Assembly (NCBI RefSeq): GCF_009729205.1
Contig: NZ_VTHB01000007.1
Span: forward strand, 1-64,000
Source: Mycobacteroides sp. CBMA 271
GTDB lineage: Bacteria > Actinomycetota > Actinomycetes > Mycobacteriales > Mycobacteriaceae
Direction: 5' to 3'
DNA length: 64,000 nt
In this document: positions 8,563 through 16,728 of the stretch, in pieces
How positions within the stretch are numbered: the first letter of the stretch is position 1
Layout of the letters: the number at the start of each line of letters is the position of its first letter
Made by a program: the position numbers and the translations under genes
Notes under the pieces: model-generated
Databases searched by the model: none
The model's input: only the letters and a program-made list of their open reading frames with translations
What the model was told of the DNA's origin: nothing

Positions 8563-8575
8563 AACACCAGTGTGA
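8559..8575. promoter_or_regulatory. SufR operator
   Basis: Read on the minus strand the site is ACACT-GGTGT-TGTGA, an exact match to the ACACT-N5-TGTGA inverted repeat described for mycobacterial SufR. It overlaps the probable GTG start of sufR. This implies a very short or absent leader, or a start further downstream. It predicts autorepression of the whole seven-gene operon. Confidence 0.75.
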
Positions 8576-8684
8576 CGCAATTCGGAATCCCACGTCTAGC
8601 AAGGGTTACCTATGTTGACCCGGACTCCGGGCTTTCCCGTCCGGGGTCCCGGAGCCGGGCACGGTAGGCCGATACGCTGCAGCC

Positions 8685-10478
8685 GTGTCGGTACGTGGTC
8701 AGTGGCTGAGTTCGTCACTGTCGCATCTGCATGATGACGAGCGTTCGTCAGCGCCGCTGAACGACCGCGAGCTGACAGCGATGAACCGAACGCGTCTGTT
8801 CGGGGCCACCGGAACGGCACTCATGGCCATTGGCGCCCTAGGCGCCGGCGCTCGACCCGTCATCCAGGATCCAATCTTCGGCGTGCGGCTGCTCAACCTG
8901 CCGTCACGCATCCAAACGGTGTCACTGACCATGACGACCACCGGCGCCGTGATGATGACGCTGGCGTGGCTCATGTTGGGCCGCTTCGCGATCGGCAGCC
9001 TGCGTAACAAGTACGCCAACGGTGAACGCGGCCCGATACGCAGAATGTCTCGCGGACAACTGGACCGCACCCTGCTGCTGTGGATCCTGCCGCTGCTGGT
9101 CGCGCCGCCGATGTACTCCAAGGACGTCTACTCATATCTGGCACAAAGCCAGATCGCGCGGCTCGGCAAGGACCCGTACACCGAAGGTCCGGCCGTCGCC
9201 CTGGGCCTAGATCACGTGTTCACGCTGTCGGTGCCCAGCATGTGGCGAGAAACGCCCGCGCCCTACGGTCCGCTGTTCCTATGGATCGGCAAGGGAATCT
9301 CCCGGCTCACCGGCGACGACATCGTCGCGGGGGCGCTGTGTCATCGGCTCGTCGAACTGCTCGGTGTGCTGTTGATCATCTGGGCCACACCACGTCTGGC
9401 CCAGCGCTGCGGCGTCGCCGAGGTCAGCGCGCTGTGGCTCGGTGCCGCGAATCCACTGCTGCTGATGCACCTCATCGCCGGGATTCACAACGAAGCGTTG
9501 ATGTTAGGGCTGATGCTGGCCGGCACCGAACTGGCTATGCGCGGCGTGGATTCGTCGCGATCACTCCTCGGGGTGCGGCCGAGATTGAATCCTCTGAGGC
9601 CACGTACCCATGCCGAATGGGCCACCTGGGCGCCGCTGGCCAATCTCCTCGCCGGCACCGTGCTGATTACAGCATCATCACAGGTCAAGCTGCCTTCTCT
9701 GCTGGCGCTCGGTTTCGTCGGAATGGCATTGGCGCGCCGATGGGGCGGCGGGGTTCGCGGCCTCTTCCAGGCTGGCGCGCTGCTGGGCACCGTCACCGGC
9801 GCCTGCACCGTCCTCATCGGATGGGCCAGCGGCCTCGGATTCGGCTGGGTGTACACGCTCGGCACCGCCAACGCCGTCCGCAGCTGGATGTCGCCGCCGA
9901 CGCTGGTCGCCCTGGGCACCGGGCAGGTGGGCATCCTGCTCGGCCTCGGCGATCACACCACCGCGATCCTGTCGCTGACGCGCGGAATAGGCATCGGCAT
10001 CATCGGCATAGCGGTGTCCTGGCTGCTATTCGCGGTGCTGCGCGGGCGCCTCCATCCCGTCGGCGGACTCGGGGTCGCCCTCGGCATCACGGTGCTGCTG
10101 TTTCCGGTGGTGCAACCCTGGTATCTGCTGTGGGCCATCATTCCGCTGGCCGCGTGGGCCACCCGCCCCGCATTCCGCGGCACCGCGATCGGCATCACCC
10201 TGCTGGTAGGCATCTTCGGCCCCACCGCCAACGGCGACAGGTTCGCCTTGTTCCAGATCATCGATGCAACCGTGGCCAGCGCGATCATCGTGCTGTTGCT
10301 CATCGCTATCACGCACGACTATCTGCCCTGGCGTCGGCTGCCTAACGGTCACGATGAGGCGCCGCTTACGCTGACTGACCGTGACACAACCACCGACCAA
10401 GACAGCGCCCCCGGTGCGGATGCGGTCGGTAACGAAGCGATACGGGACGACAACAGCTCTGGACAACCTCGACCTTGA
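8685..10478 (+). CDS. mptB: MptB alpha-1,6-mannopyranosyltransferase
   Basis: A 597-residue polytopic membrane glycosyltransferase of the GT-C type, equivalent to Rv1459c. About 12-13 hydrophobic segments are visible, starting at GTALMAIGALGAGARP. The first extracytoplasmic loop has YSKDVYSYLAQSQIARLGKDPYTEGP, where GT-C enzymes carry catalytic acidic residues. MptB uses polyprenyl-phosphate mannose to build the alpha-1,6 mannan core of lipomannan and lipoarabinomannan outside the membrane. GTG 8685 gives a normal cytoplasmic N-terminus. The gene diverges from sufR and its last 98 bp overlap the downstream ABC ATPase gene. The Asp/Gly-rich C-terminal tail lies in that overlap. Confidence 0.92.
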   Translation: MSVRGQWLSSSLSHLHDDERSSAPLNDRELTAMNRTRLFGATGTALMAIGALGAGARPVIQDPIFGVRLLNLPSRIQTVSLTMTTTGAVMMTLAWLMLGRFAIGSLRNKYANGERGPIRRMSRGQLDRTLLLWILPLLVAPPMYSKDVYSYLAQSQIARLGKDPYTEGPAVALGLDHVFTLSVPSMWRETPAPYGPLFLWIGKGISRLTGDDIVAGALCHRLVELLGVLLIIWATPRLAQRCGVAEVSALWLGAANPLLLMHLIAGIHNEALMLGLMLAGTELAMRGVDSSRSLLGVRPRLNPLRPRTHAEWATWAPLANLLAGTVLITASSQVKLPSLLALGFVGMALARRWGGGVRGLFQAGALLGTVTGACTVLIGWASGLGFGWVYTLGTANAVRSWMSPPTLVALGTGQVGILLGLGDHTTAILSLTRGIGIGIIGIAVSWLLFAVLRGRLHPVGGLGVALGITVLLFPVVQPWYLLWAIIPLAAWATRPAFRGTAIGITLLVGIFGPTANGDRFALFQIIDATVASAIIVLLLIAITHDYLPWRRLPNGHDEAPLTLTDRDTTTDQDSAPGADAVGNEAIRDDNSSGQPRP

Positions 10479-11319
10479 GGTCGAACAGGCCCAGGTCTTC
10501 GCACTGCTAGGCCCCAACGGCGCCGGGAAAACCACGACCGTCGAACTATGCGAGGGCTTCCTGCACCCCGACGAGGGCACCGTCGAGGTGCTGGGCATGG
10601 ATCCGGTCGCCAAGAACTCGGCGGTGCGCGCGCGTATCGGCGTCATGCTGCAAGGCGGCGGCGCCTACCCGACCGCCCGGGCCAGCGAGATGCTCGGCCT
10701 GGTGGCCGCCTACTCGGCTAATCCCCTTGACCCGCAGTGGCTTCTGGATACTCTCGGCCTGACGGATGCCGCCCGCACTCCCTACCGACGGCTATCCGGC
10801 GGACAGCAGCAGCGCCTGTCGCTGGCGTGCGCCCTGGTGGGACGTCCCGAACTGGTGTTCCTCGACGAGCCAACCGCAGGGATGGACGCCCATGCCCGGC
10901 TGGTGGTGTGGGAGCTCATTGATTGCCTGCGCCGAGACGGCGTCTCGGTGGTGCTGACCACCCACCACATGAAGGAAGCCGAAGAGCTGGCCGACCAGCT
11001 CATGATCATCGACCACGGAGCCGTGGTCGCCGCCGGGACGCCGTCTGAGTTGATGCAGACCGGCGCCGAGAATCAGCTGCGCTTCTCCGCCCCGCCCCGG
11101 CTCGACCTGACGCTGCTCACGTCCGCGCTGCCGGAGGGCTACCAGGTGGCCGAGGCAACGCCGGGCGAGTACCGCGTCGAGGGCGTCGTCGATCCGCAGG
11201 TGCTGGCCACTGTCACCGCCTGGTGTGCCCGGATGGATGTGCTGACCACCGACCTCAGAGTCGAGAAACGCAGCCTTGAGGACGTGTTCCTGGAGCTGAC
11301 CGGGAGGGAGTTGCGATGA
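10381..11319 (+). CDS. ABC-2 type exporter, ATP-binding protein (Rv1458c-like)
   Basis: A 312-residue ABC ATPase: Walker A GPNGAGKTTT (residues 43-52), signature LSGGQQQRLSLA, and Walker B with catalytic Glu LVFLDEPTAGMD. The C-terminal third after the nucleotide-binding domain is the extension typical of DrrA-like exporters. It pairs with the permease at 11316, with which it overlaps by four bases. The start is uncertain. GTG 10381 makes a 98-bp overlap with mptB, while ATG 10420 (MRSVTKRYG) would shorten it and still keep the domain intact. The substrate is unknown, although conservation of the mptB-ABC-ABC order suggests a cell-envelope role. Confidence 0.88.
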   Translation: MTQPPTKTAPPVRMRSVTKRYGTTTALDNLDLEVEQAQVFALLGPNGAGKTTTVELCEGFLHPDEGTVEVLGMDPVAKNSAVRARIGVMLQGGGAYPTARASEMLGLVAAYSANPLDPQWLLDTLGLTDAARTPYRRLSGGQQQRLSLACALVGRPELVFLDEPTAGMDAHARLVVWELIDCLRRDGVSVVLTTHHMKEAEELADQLMIIDHGAVVAAGTPSELMQTGAENQLRFSAPPRLDLTLLTSALPEGYQVAEATPGEYRVEGVVDPQVLATVTAWCARMDVLTTDLRVEKRSLEDVFLELTGRELR

Positions 11320-12140
11320 GCGCACGCGAAGAGCGTCGATCCCCGATGAACGACGCCACTCCCCGCTTCGATCCGGGCACCTTTACTCCCGACCCGCGAC
11401 CAAGCGCCGTACACATCATGCTCTTCGCGCAATTCTGGTTGGAGCTCAAGCTGCTGCTGCGCAACGGCGAACAGCTCCTGCTCACCATGTTCATCCCGAT
11501 CACCCTGCTCATCGGGCTGACGCTCTTGCCGCTAGGGCAATTCCCGGGCTCACGCACGGATATCTTCGTGCCCGCCATCATGGCCCTGGCGGTTATTTCC
11601 ACTGCCTTCACCGGGCAGGCCATCGCCGTCGGTTTCGACCGACGGTATGGAGCGCTGAAACGCTTGGGCGCCACCGCATTACCGGTGTGGGGCATCATTG
11701 CCGGCAAATCGCTGGCCGTCGTGACCGTGGTGGTACTACAGGCTGCAGTCGTCGGCGCGATCGGTGGTGCGCTGGGCTGGCGCCCGCATCCAGCGGGACT
11801 GTTACTTGGCGCGGTGATCATCGCGCTCGGCACCGCGACGTTCGCGGCGATGGGTCTATTCCTGGGTGGCACGCTGCGCGCCGAAATCGTGCTGGCGCTG
11901 GCGAATCTGCTGTGGTTTATCTTCGCGGGGCTGGGTGCGTTGACGCTCGAGGACGGCCGCACCACCGACGCGATCCCACACGCCGTGGTGCTGCTGGCGC
12001 GCTTGTCCCCGTCGGGCGCGCTCTCGGAAGCGCTGGCGGCAGCTATGGCGCTGTCGGTGGACTGGTTCGCCATCGCCGTGCTCGCGGTGTGGGGCGCTCT
12101 CGCCGGTTACGGCGCGCTGCGCTGGTTCCGCTTCACCTGA
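11316..12140 (+). CDS. ABC-2 type exporter, permease (Rv1457c-like)
   Basis: A 274-residue integral membrane protein with about six hydrophobic segments (first at roughly 49-66, LLTMFIPITLLIGLTLLPL). It has the layout of ABC-2/DrrB permeases: a cytoplasmic N-terminus, an amphipathic segment ending in LKLLLRNGEQ, then TM1. The start ATGA overlaps the ATPase stop, so the two form a coupled transporter. Exporter polarity is inferred from the ABC-2 fold. Nothing in the sequence identifies the substrate. Confidence 0.87.
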   Translation: MSAREERRSPMNDATPRFDPGTFTPDPRPSAVHIMLFAQFWLELKLLLRNGEQLLLTMFIPITLLIGLTLLPLGQFPGSRTDIFVPAIMALAVISTAFTGQAIAVGFDRRYGALKRLGATALPVWGIIAGKSLAVVTVVVLQAAVVGAIGGALGWRPHPAGLLLGAVIIALGTATFAAMGLFLGGTLRAEIVLALANLLWFIFAGLGALTLEDGRTTDAIPHAVVLLARLSPSGALSEALAAAMALSVDWFAIAVLAVWGALAGYGALRWFRFT

Positions 12141-12183
12141 GACGCACACGACCAGCACTAGCAAAACCCCGTACAGTCACGAT

Positions 12184-12627
12184 GTGATGGACATCGAGGC
12201 AGCCCTGGATCGATTCGTGGCGGCGTTCAACACCAATGACCTGGATATGGTCATGCAACATTTCGCCGAGGACGCAGAGTACCTGCCGGGCAATGGATCG
12301 CGGCATGTGGGCCCGTCCGAGATTCGTCGCGAGTTCGAGCCGCAGTTCAACGGTGTCTACGGGGCGATGACGTTCGACGAGCACGACCGGATGGTCGATG
12401 TAGGCGCACGCAAGGCCACCATTCGATGGACCTGCCGCCACGACATCAGCGTTCGCCGGTCGCGAGGACGACTACTGGGGGTAGCGACGCGCATTGGGGC
12501 CCTGGTGTTTCCGCGGTTCGGCTGGGAAGGACTTGACGTCTTCCACTTCGACGACCAGGGCAAGATCACCGGCAAGTACACATATTCGAACTACGCGCTA
12601 CCGCGGATCAGCCGCCGATTGGGCTAG
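12184..12627 (+). CDS. SnoaL/NTF2-fold protein
   Basis: A 147-residue soluble protein with the NTF2-like pattern. An opening helix AALDRFVAAFNTNDLDMVMQ is followed by a strand FAEDAEYLPGNG and the alternating strands of a cone-shaped sheet, including ATIRWTCRHDISV and GLDVFHFDDQGKITGKYTY. Such proteins are small-molecule isomerases, hydrolases or binding modules, and many have no known function. GTG 12184 and ATG 12187 are adjacent alternatives. It follows the ABC exporter by 43 bp and may be co-transcribed. Confidence 0.75.
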   Translation: MMDIEAALDRFVAAFNTNDLDMVMQHFAEDAEYLPGNGSRHVGPSEIRREFEPQFNGVYGAMTFDEHDRMVDVGARKATIRWTCRHDISVRRSRGRLLGVATRIGALVFPRFGWEGLDVFHFDDQGKITGKYTYSNYALPRISRRLG

Positions 12628-12662
12628 CCAGCGGATTTGCCCACCGTGCGGATCACTCGCTC

Positions 12663-13226
12663 TCAATGCGGACTGGCCCGTAGCGCCCGGTATGCGGCCC
12701 TGCCGACGATTTCGGCAAGGTCCGCCGCGGCCCATTTCGGCTCGGGTCTGAGCATCATGCGGATGGCCCCGTCACTGATCGAGAGAAGTATGTCGATCAA
12801 TGGAGGCAGAACAACGTCGAGATCGCGGACCTGCCACCGCTGCAGCAGGGGCTGCATGACTTCACCGATCTGCGCCCGGATCTGCTCCCGGCCTTGCGTA
12901 ATAGCCTCGGCGAGAACGGGATCTGCCTGCGCTGCGGCAATGATCTGCCACGAGGCAGGGCGCGCAGCAACGTCGCCGAGCAGAGCTCCGAAGCCGTCGA
13001 CGAACATCTGCTCAACGGAGCCCGTCCGCTGTGGCGGAAGGATGGCACGCAAGCTGGCGAGGGCCAGCCGCGTCTCGCGTTCCAGCAGTTGAGTCAGCAC
13101 CTCACTTCGCCCGTTGTAGCACGCATACACAACGGGTCGGGTGACGCCCATGAGCGTGGCGATAGCTGCCATCGTCACATTCGCCACGCCCTGTTCAGCG
13201 GTGATCTGTAGGGCCGTATCCAGCAC
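12663..13226 (-). CDS. TetR-family regulator with defective start
   Basis: The coordinates give the first usable start, GTG 13226 (187 residues). The same frame continues upstream to a stop near 13314. It encodes GPERRRAQ just before VLDTALQITAEQG, which is the normal beginning of the TetR helix 1. No ATG, GTG, TTG or CTG occurs in that upstream part. A strong AGGAGG (13307-13312) is placed 5 bases from GTC at 13299-13301, which would give a natural 212-residue TetR. The helix-turn-helix (TMAAIATLMGVTRPVVYACY) is intact. Starting at GTG would clip the N-terminal arm of the DNA-binding domain. Either GTC is used, the start was lost by mutation, or the base is an error. It ends the minus-strand set of DUF2236 B and the small membrane protein. 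Confidence 0.75.
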   Translation of the reverse strand: MLDTALQITAEQGVANVTMAAIATLMGVTRPVVYACYNGRSEVLTQLLERETRLALASLRAILPPQRTGSVEQMFVDGFGALLGDVAARPASWQIIAAAQADPVLAEAITQGREQIRAQIGEVMQPLLQRWQVRDLDVVLPPLIDILLSISDGAIRMMLRPEPKWAAADLAEIVGRAAYRALRASPH

Positions 13227-13325
13227 CTGCGCCCGCCTTCGCTCCGGTCCGAGATGTTCGGCCCGGGCGCGCGGATTGGTCGAGGCTGGCGGCGCAGTGA
13301 CGGTGTCCTCCTACGGAGAGCCCGG

Positions 13326-13562
13326 CTACTGCAGATACACGTTGGCGATGATGAGCACCGGCCAGGCGACAATTTCTCCCAGCATAGAGAAGAGCTTGTC
13401 CAATCCGGTGAGTTGTTCAAGGTGACCACGGTGGGTCATTGCCCAAATCAACCCGATCACCAAGTACGGCACACCAACGACGATCACCAGATAGACGAGC
13501 TGGCGGATGCTGAGGCGGCGGTCGAGCAGGTCCTTAATCATGGTGTGTTCCTTCTGAATCAT
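13326..13562 (-). CDS. Small two-helix membrane protein
   Basis: A 78-residue protein with two hydrophobic segments: QLVYLVIVVGVPYLVIGLIW (21-40) and MLGEIVAWPVLIIANVYL near the C-terminus. A polar loop between them contains THRGHLEQLTGLDKLF. The start overlaps the DUF2236 B stop (ATGA); an internal Met at residue 8 is an alternative. I do not recognise the family. Translational coupling to DUF2236 B suggests it may anchor or partner that oxygenase at the membrane, but this is inference. Confidence 0.7.
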   Translation of the reverse strand: MIQKEHTMIKDLLDRRLSIRQLVYLVIVVGVPYLVIGLIWAMTHRGHLEQLTGLDKLFSMLGEIVAWPVLIIANVYLQ

Positions 13563-14632
13563 CCAACGGTGCCGAGGATCGGCTCGGACTCTCTAATTCC
13601 CTCGTCGCTGGGAGCCTGTCCCGCTCCGAACACGCGGGCTCTCTGCCTTTCTCGGAGTTCGTGGTGCGCCTGGCTCGGAATCTCATAGCCGTAAAGTTCC
13701 TGAGCCTCCCTGGGCGTCATGGTGATCGAGCTTTTCGGCGGTACCGACAGCAGAACGCGAGCGCCGATGGGCACGGTGGCGGGTGAGATCAGCCGGAGCA
13801 GGATCAATTGCAGCCGCTTGCTCATGCTGATCGCCGTGAATGCGGCACTTATCGGTGGCACGATCGCCGCGTCGAGCAGGGGGGCAACGCTTAGCCCGGC
13901 CATCTCCCGCATCCACTGAGGCATGGTCGCCAATGTGCCCCGGCGCAAAAACCAGGTGATTACCTTGGTGAACGGCCGCAACAGCAGTGGCATCGGCGGC
14001 AGCATCACCTCGGCGCTGAGCAAGTGCCGCATCGCCTGCCGGGCGATATCAGAGCCGATGAGCTGCGGTCGCATCTTTTCGAAGTACTGGCTTATCCCCT
14101 CGCGCGTGCGGGGGATATCGCCGGGGTCGCAGGTCTGCAATTGCGCCGCGCGGGCGCATTCACTCCAGAACTGCACTTCGTCCTCGTCGGAAAGCCGCCC
14201 TGGTCCGTACTTCTCATAGGCGAGCAGAATCGAATGCCACGCCGTGAGGTGTATCCACAACTGCGATTCGGGGTTGTTCGCGTCGTAGTTCTCTCCGGTG
14301 ACCGGGTCGACGCCGATCGCCTTGGAATGAATCTTGACCAGGACATCGGCCGCCTTCGCCGTCGATCGGCTGTCGTCGAAGGCAACCATCGCGAAGTACC
14401 GCAGAGTGCGGTCGTAGCGGGTCCGGGGCCGTGAATAGATTTCATGCGTCTTGTCCACCGCCGCAATCAATCCGGGATCAAGTTCCTCGATCACCACGGC
14501 ACGCTGAAATCCAATGGACAGCGATGTCGGGTAGCTCCACACACGCCACGACACTGATTCGGGACCGAAGAAGCCGTAGTCCTCAGCAGGTTCAACCTTC
14601 GGTAGTGACAGCCACTCCCGGATCACACTCAC
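13559..14632 (-). CDS. DUF2236 (MpaB/Lcp-like) oxygenase family protein B
   Basis: A 357-residue DUF2236 protein. FGPESVSWRVWSYP (22-35) nearly repeats the motif of the paralogue at 510-1448. The His-bearing helix is LWIHLTAWHSILLAYEKYG, and the preceding RTLRYFAMVAFDD segment matches the paralogue's RTFYYFLTAVFAD. It is longer at the C-terminus, with hydrophobic stretches around residues 245-290 that may associate with membrane. GTG 14632 is the start. A symmetric dyad lies 28-60 bp upstream, and a small membrane protein and a TetR follow on the same strand, forming a probable self-contained regulated unit. Substrate unknown. Confidence 0.8.
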   Translation of the reverse strand: MSVIREWLSLPKVEPAEDYGFFGPESVSWRVWSYPTSLSIGFQRAVVIEELDPGLIAAVDKTHEIYSRPRTRYDRTLRYFAMVAFDDSRSTAKAADVLVKIHSKAIGVDPVTGENYDANNPESQLWIHLTAWHSILLAYEKYGPGRLSDEDEVQFWSECARAAQLQTCDPGDIPRTREGISQYFEKMRPQLIGSDIARQAMRHLLSAEVMLPPMPLLLRPFTKVITWFLRRGTLATMPQWMREMAGLSVAPLLDAAIVPPISAAFTAISMSKRLQLILLRLISPATVPIGARVLLSVPPKSSITMTPREAQELYGYEIPSQAHHELRERQRARVFGAGQAPSDEGIRESEPILGTVG

Positions 14633-14659
14633 AGGCCCGCTCCCTCTGCGCTAGTAATG

Positions 14660-14692
14660 CTACGACATGTAGGAATTTCATACACAGCGTAG
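14660..14692. promoter_or_regulatory. Symmetric operator upstream of DUF2236 B
   Basis: A dyad centred on base 14676 with the pattern CTACG-N3-TGTA-N-GAA-T-TTC-N-TACA-N3-CGTAG. Each arm has 12 paired positions. An outer pair GTAATG (14654-14659) and CATTAC (14697-14702) extends the symmetry, slightly off-register. The site is 28 bp upstream of the GTG start, where a repressor would block transcription. The TetR at the end of this gene set is the natural candidate ligand, by inference. Confidence 0.65.
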
Positions 14693-14786
14693 GATTCATT
14701 ACTGGATCCCTTACGTCAAGGGGGCAAGCGTCAACCAATCGACCCAGGCGCCCAAACCCTGCGTGCACACCTGATCCGCTGCGATT

Positions 14787-14801
14787 ACTACAAGGTGTAG
14801 T
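14787..14801. promoter_or_regulatory. Inverted repeat before ctaA
   Basis: ACTACA-AGG-TGTAGT, a perfect 6-bp-arm dyad 24-38 bp upstream of the ctaA start. The TACA...TGTA core resembles operators of BlaI/MecI-type repressors. That resemblance is loose, and the regulator is not determined here. Confidence 0.4.
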
Positions 14802-14824
14802 TGGCGGTGGCATAGACTCATCGC

Positions 14825-15766
14825 GTGCTATATCGGGCGTTTTTGCGGGTAGTCGATCTACTGCCAATGCCGAGCCTTAGGGCGCAGCGCCTCATTGCCG
14901 CGGCGGTGGTGCTGACCCAGGGCGGCATCGCCGTCACCGGCGCGGTCGTGCGTGTCACCGCCTCCGGCCTCGGCTGCCCCACCTGGCCGCAATGCTTCCC
15001 CGGCAGCTTCACCCCGGTCGCCGTCGCCGAAGTGCCGCGCATCCACCAGGCCGTCGAGTTCGGCAACCGGATGATCAGCTTCCTGGTGGTTCTCACCGCG
15101 GCGTTGGCGGTTATTGCCGTGACCCGTGCACGTCGCCGCCGCGAGGTCCTCGTCTACGCCTGGCTGATGCCGGCCTCGACCGTGCTGCAGGCGGTCATCG
15201 GTGGCATCACCGTGCTGACCGGACTGCTGTGGTGGACGGTCGCAATCCATCTGCTCGTGTCGATGGGCATGGTGTGGCTGGCGACCCTGCTCTACGTGAA
15301 AATCGGTGAGCCCGATGTACATTCAGATTTCCCTACCGTGCCCCCGCCTCCCGCGCCGCTGCGCCGGCTGACCGCATTCACCGGCGTGACCTTGGCCGCA
15401 ATCCTGGTGGCCGGGACCCTGGTCACCGGTGCCGGACCCCATGCCGGCGACAAGAGCCTCACCCGCGTAGTGCCCCGCCTGCAGGTCGAGATCACCACAC
15501 TGGTCCATCTACACGGCACGCTGCTCGTCGCCTACCTGGCACTGCTCCTAGGCCTGGGATTCGGGCTCGCGGCGGTCGGCGTGACTCGACGCGTTTGGGC
15601 GCGCCTGACGGTACTTCTCGCACTCACCCTGGCACAGGGCCTCGTCGGAATCGTGCAGTACTACACGGGTGTACCCGCGGTGCTTGTCGCCGTGCACGTC
15701 GCAGGCGCAGCCGCGTGTACCGCAGCCACCGCGGCGCTATGGTGCGCGCTCACTACCCCGAGCTAG
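14825..15766 (+). CDS. ctaA: CtaA heme A synthase
   Basis: A 313-residue COX15/CtaA protein with eight predicted membrane helices in two four-helix halves. The first extracytoplasmic loop has ASGLGCPTWPQCFPG, the cysteine pair typical of Gram-positive CtaA. It is followed by histidines at IHQAVEFGNR, IHLLVSMG, VHLHGTLL and VHVAGAAAC that ligate heme b and heme o. The enzyme oxidises the heme o methyl group to formyl for cytochrome aa3 oxidase. It corresponds to Rv1456c, and its partner ctaB lies at 18136. GTG start at 14825. It converges with the ATP-grasp gene, the two stops overlapping by four bases. Confidence 0.93.
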   Translation: MLYRAFLRVVDLLPMPSLRAQRLIAAAVVLTQGGIAVTGAVVRVTASGLGCPTWPQCFPGSFTPVAVAEVPRIHQAVEFGNRMISFLVVLTAALAVIAVTRARRRREVLVYAWLMPASTVLQAVIGGITVLTGLLWWTVAIHLLVSMGMVWLATLLYVKIGEPDVHSDFPTVPPPPAPLRRLTAFTGVTLAAILVAGTLVTGAGPHAGDKSLTRVVPRLQVEITTLVHLHGTLLVAYLALLLGLGFGLAAVGVTRRVWARLTVLLALTLAQGLVGIVQYYTGVPAVLVAVHVAGAAACTAATAALWCALTTPS

Positions 15767-16728
15767 CCGCGACCGCGCTGCCCAAGCGGGCCGAGGCCTA
15801 ACCGCTCCAACGCATCCTCGACACCAATCACAAACTTTCGTTGCGCGAGATCGCGCTCCTCGGTGTCCAGCTGTCGCCACCCTAGCGACGGCTCGACCAA
15901 CTCAAGTTCCAACAGCCTCGGATCGTCGTCCACCACGCCGCCGATCACATCGACCCGCGCGTACAACAGATCCGTCATCGCGACACCACACTTCGTCGCT
16001 GCGGCGGCCAATGCGGTGGCACCGAATTTCCATAGCGCCGAGGAGGGCTTGACCGGAGCCAGTCGCTCGGAATGGAACAAGCCCGACTCATCGACCTCGG
16101 CCGCGGTGCCCGGCGGAGGCAACAACGCCCCCTTGGTAAAGGCATGCGACGGTTCGCCATTGAGGAAAACCAGCGCCGTTTCGCCGTGGTGATCGACCCG
16201 CGGATCGTAAGGCTGGATCAGCACGGTACGGCCCTCATCCTGCAACGCCTCGGCGTGATTGCGGGCAGCCTCCGGACAGGTGAAACGCCCCGCCCCGCGG
16301 GATCCGCCAGCCACCGCGGGCTTGATCACCAGTTCTCCATCGGGCAGCACGATGGGCTCATCGGGTGCGAAGAATGTGCTCGGCACGGTGGGAACACCCG
16401 CCGCGGCAAGGTCATTCATGTAGCGCTTATCGGTGTTCCAACGCACCACCGGCAACGGGTTCAGCACATTACGCACCGATCCGGCCCACGTCAGAAATTC
16501 ATCCAGCCGCTCAGGGTAGTCCCAGGTGGCACGCAGGATCACCAGATCGGCCTGTGTCACCTCGGGGTCGTCCCAGGACAACCAACGGGCATGCAAGTCC
16601 CGAACACGCAGAGCAGCAACAAGTTCGGCATCGTCACCATCGCCAGCGACGAGCTGTGGGCAACCGGCCAGAACGATGCGCGGATGGAAGATCTCCGGCC
16701 GTCCCAGCCTTATGTCCGGGCGACCCAC
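15763..16728 (-). CDS. ATP-grasp domain protein
   Basis: A 321-residue ATP-grasp protein of the RimK/glutathione-synthetase-like group. The N-terminal Rossmann-like part (residues 18-90) includes WDDPEVTQADLVILRATWDY. The ATP-binding part follows with NTDKRYMNDLAAAGVPTVPS and the glycine-rich loop VIKPAVAGGSRGAGRF. The acidic metal-binding region is LLELELVEPSLGW near residue 280. Such enzymes ligate a carboxylate to an amine or thiol through acyl phosphate. The nearest general resemblance is to proteins annotated as DcsG/YheC-like, and the substrate is unknown. Start GTG 16728 overlaps the preceding small gene by 19 bp. Confidence 0.75.
   Translation of the reverse strand: MGRPDIRLGRPEIFHPRIVLAGCPQLVAGDGDDAELVAALRVRDLHARWLSWDDPEVTQADLVILRATWDYPERLDEFLTWAGSVRNVLNPLPVVRWNTDKRYMNDLAAAGVPTVPSTFFAPDEPIVLPDGELVIKPAVAGGSRGAGRFTCPEAARNHAEALQDEGRTVLIQPYDPRVDHHGETALVFLNGEPSHAFTKGALLPPPGTAAEVDESGLFHSERLAPVKPSSALWKFGATALAAAATKCGVAMTDLLYARVDVIGGVVDDDPRLLELELVEPSLGWRQLDTEERDLAQRKFVIGVEDALERLGLGPLGQRGRG

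Noticed and set aside
8619..8631. CCCGGA-C-TCCGGG hairpin between sufR and mptB as a terminator
   Set aside because: It lies between divergent promoters, has no T-run and is short; GC-rich dyads of this size are common here.
12637..13092. Plus-strand 151-codon frame over the second TetR
   Set aside because: Antisense to the TetR gene, with typical shadow composition rich in Arg and Ser.
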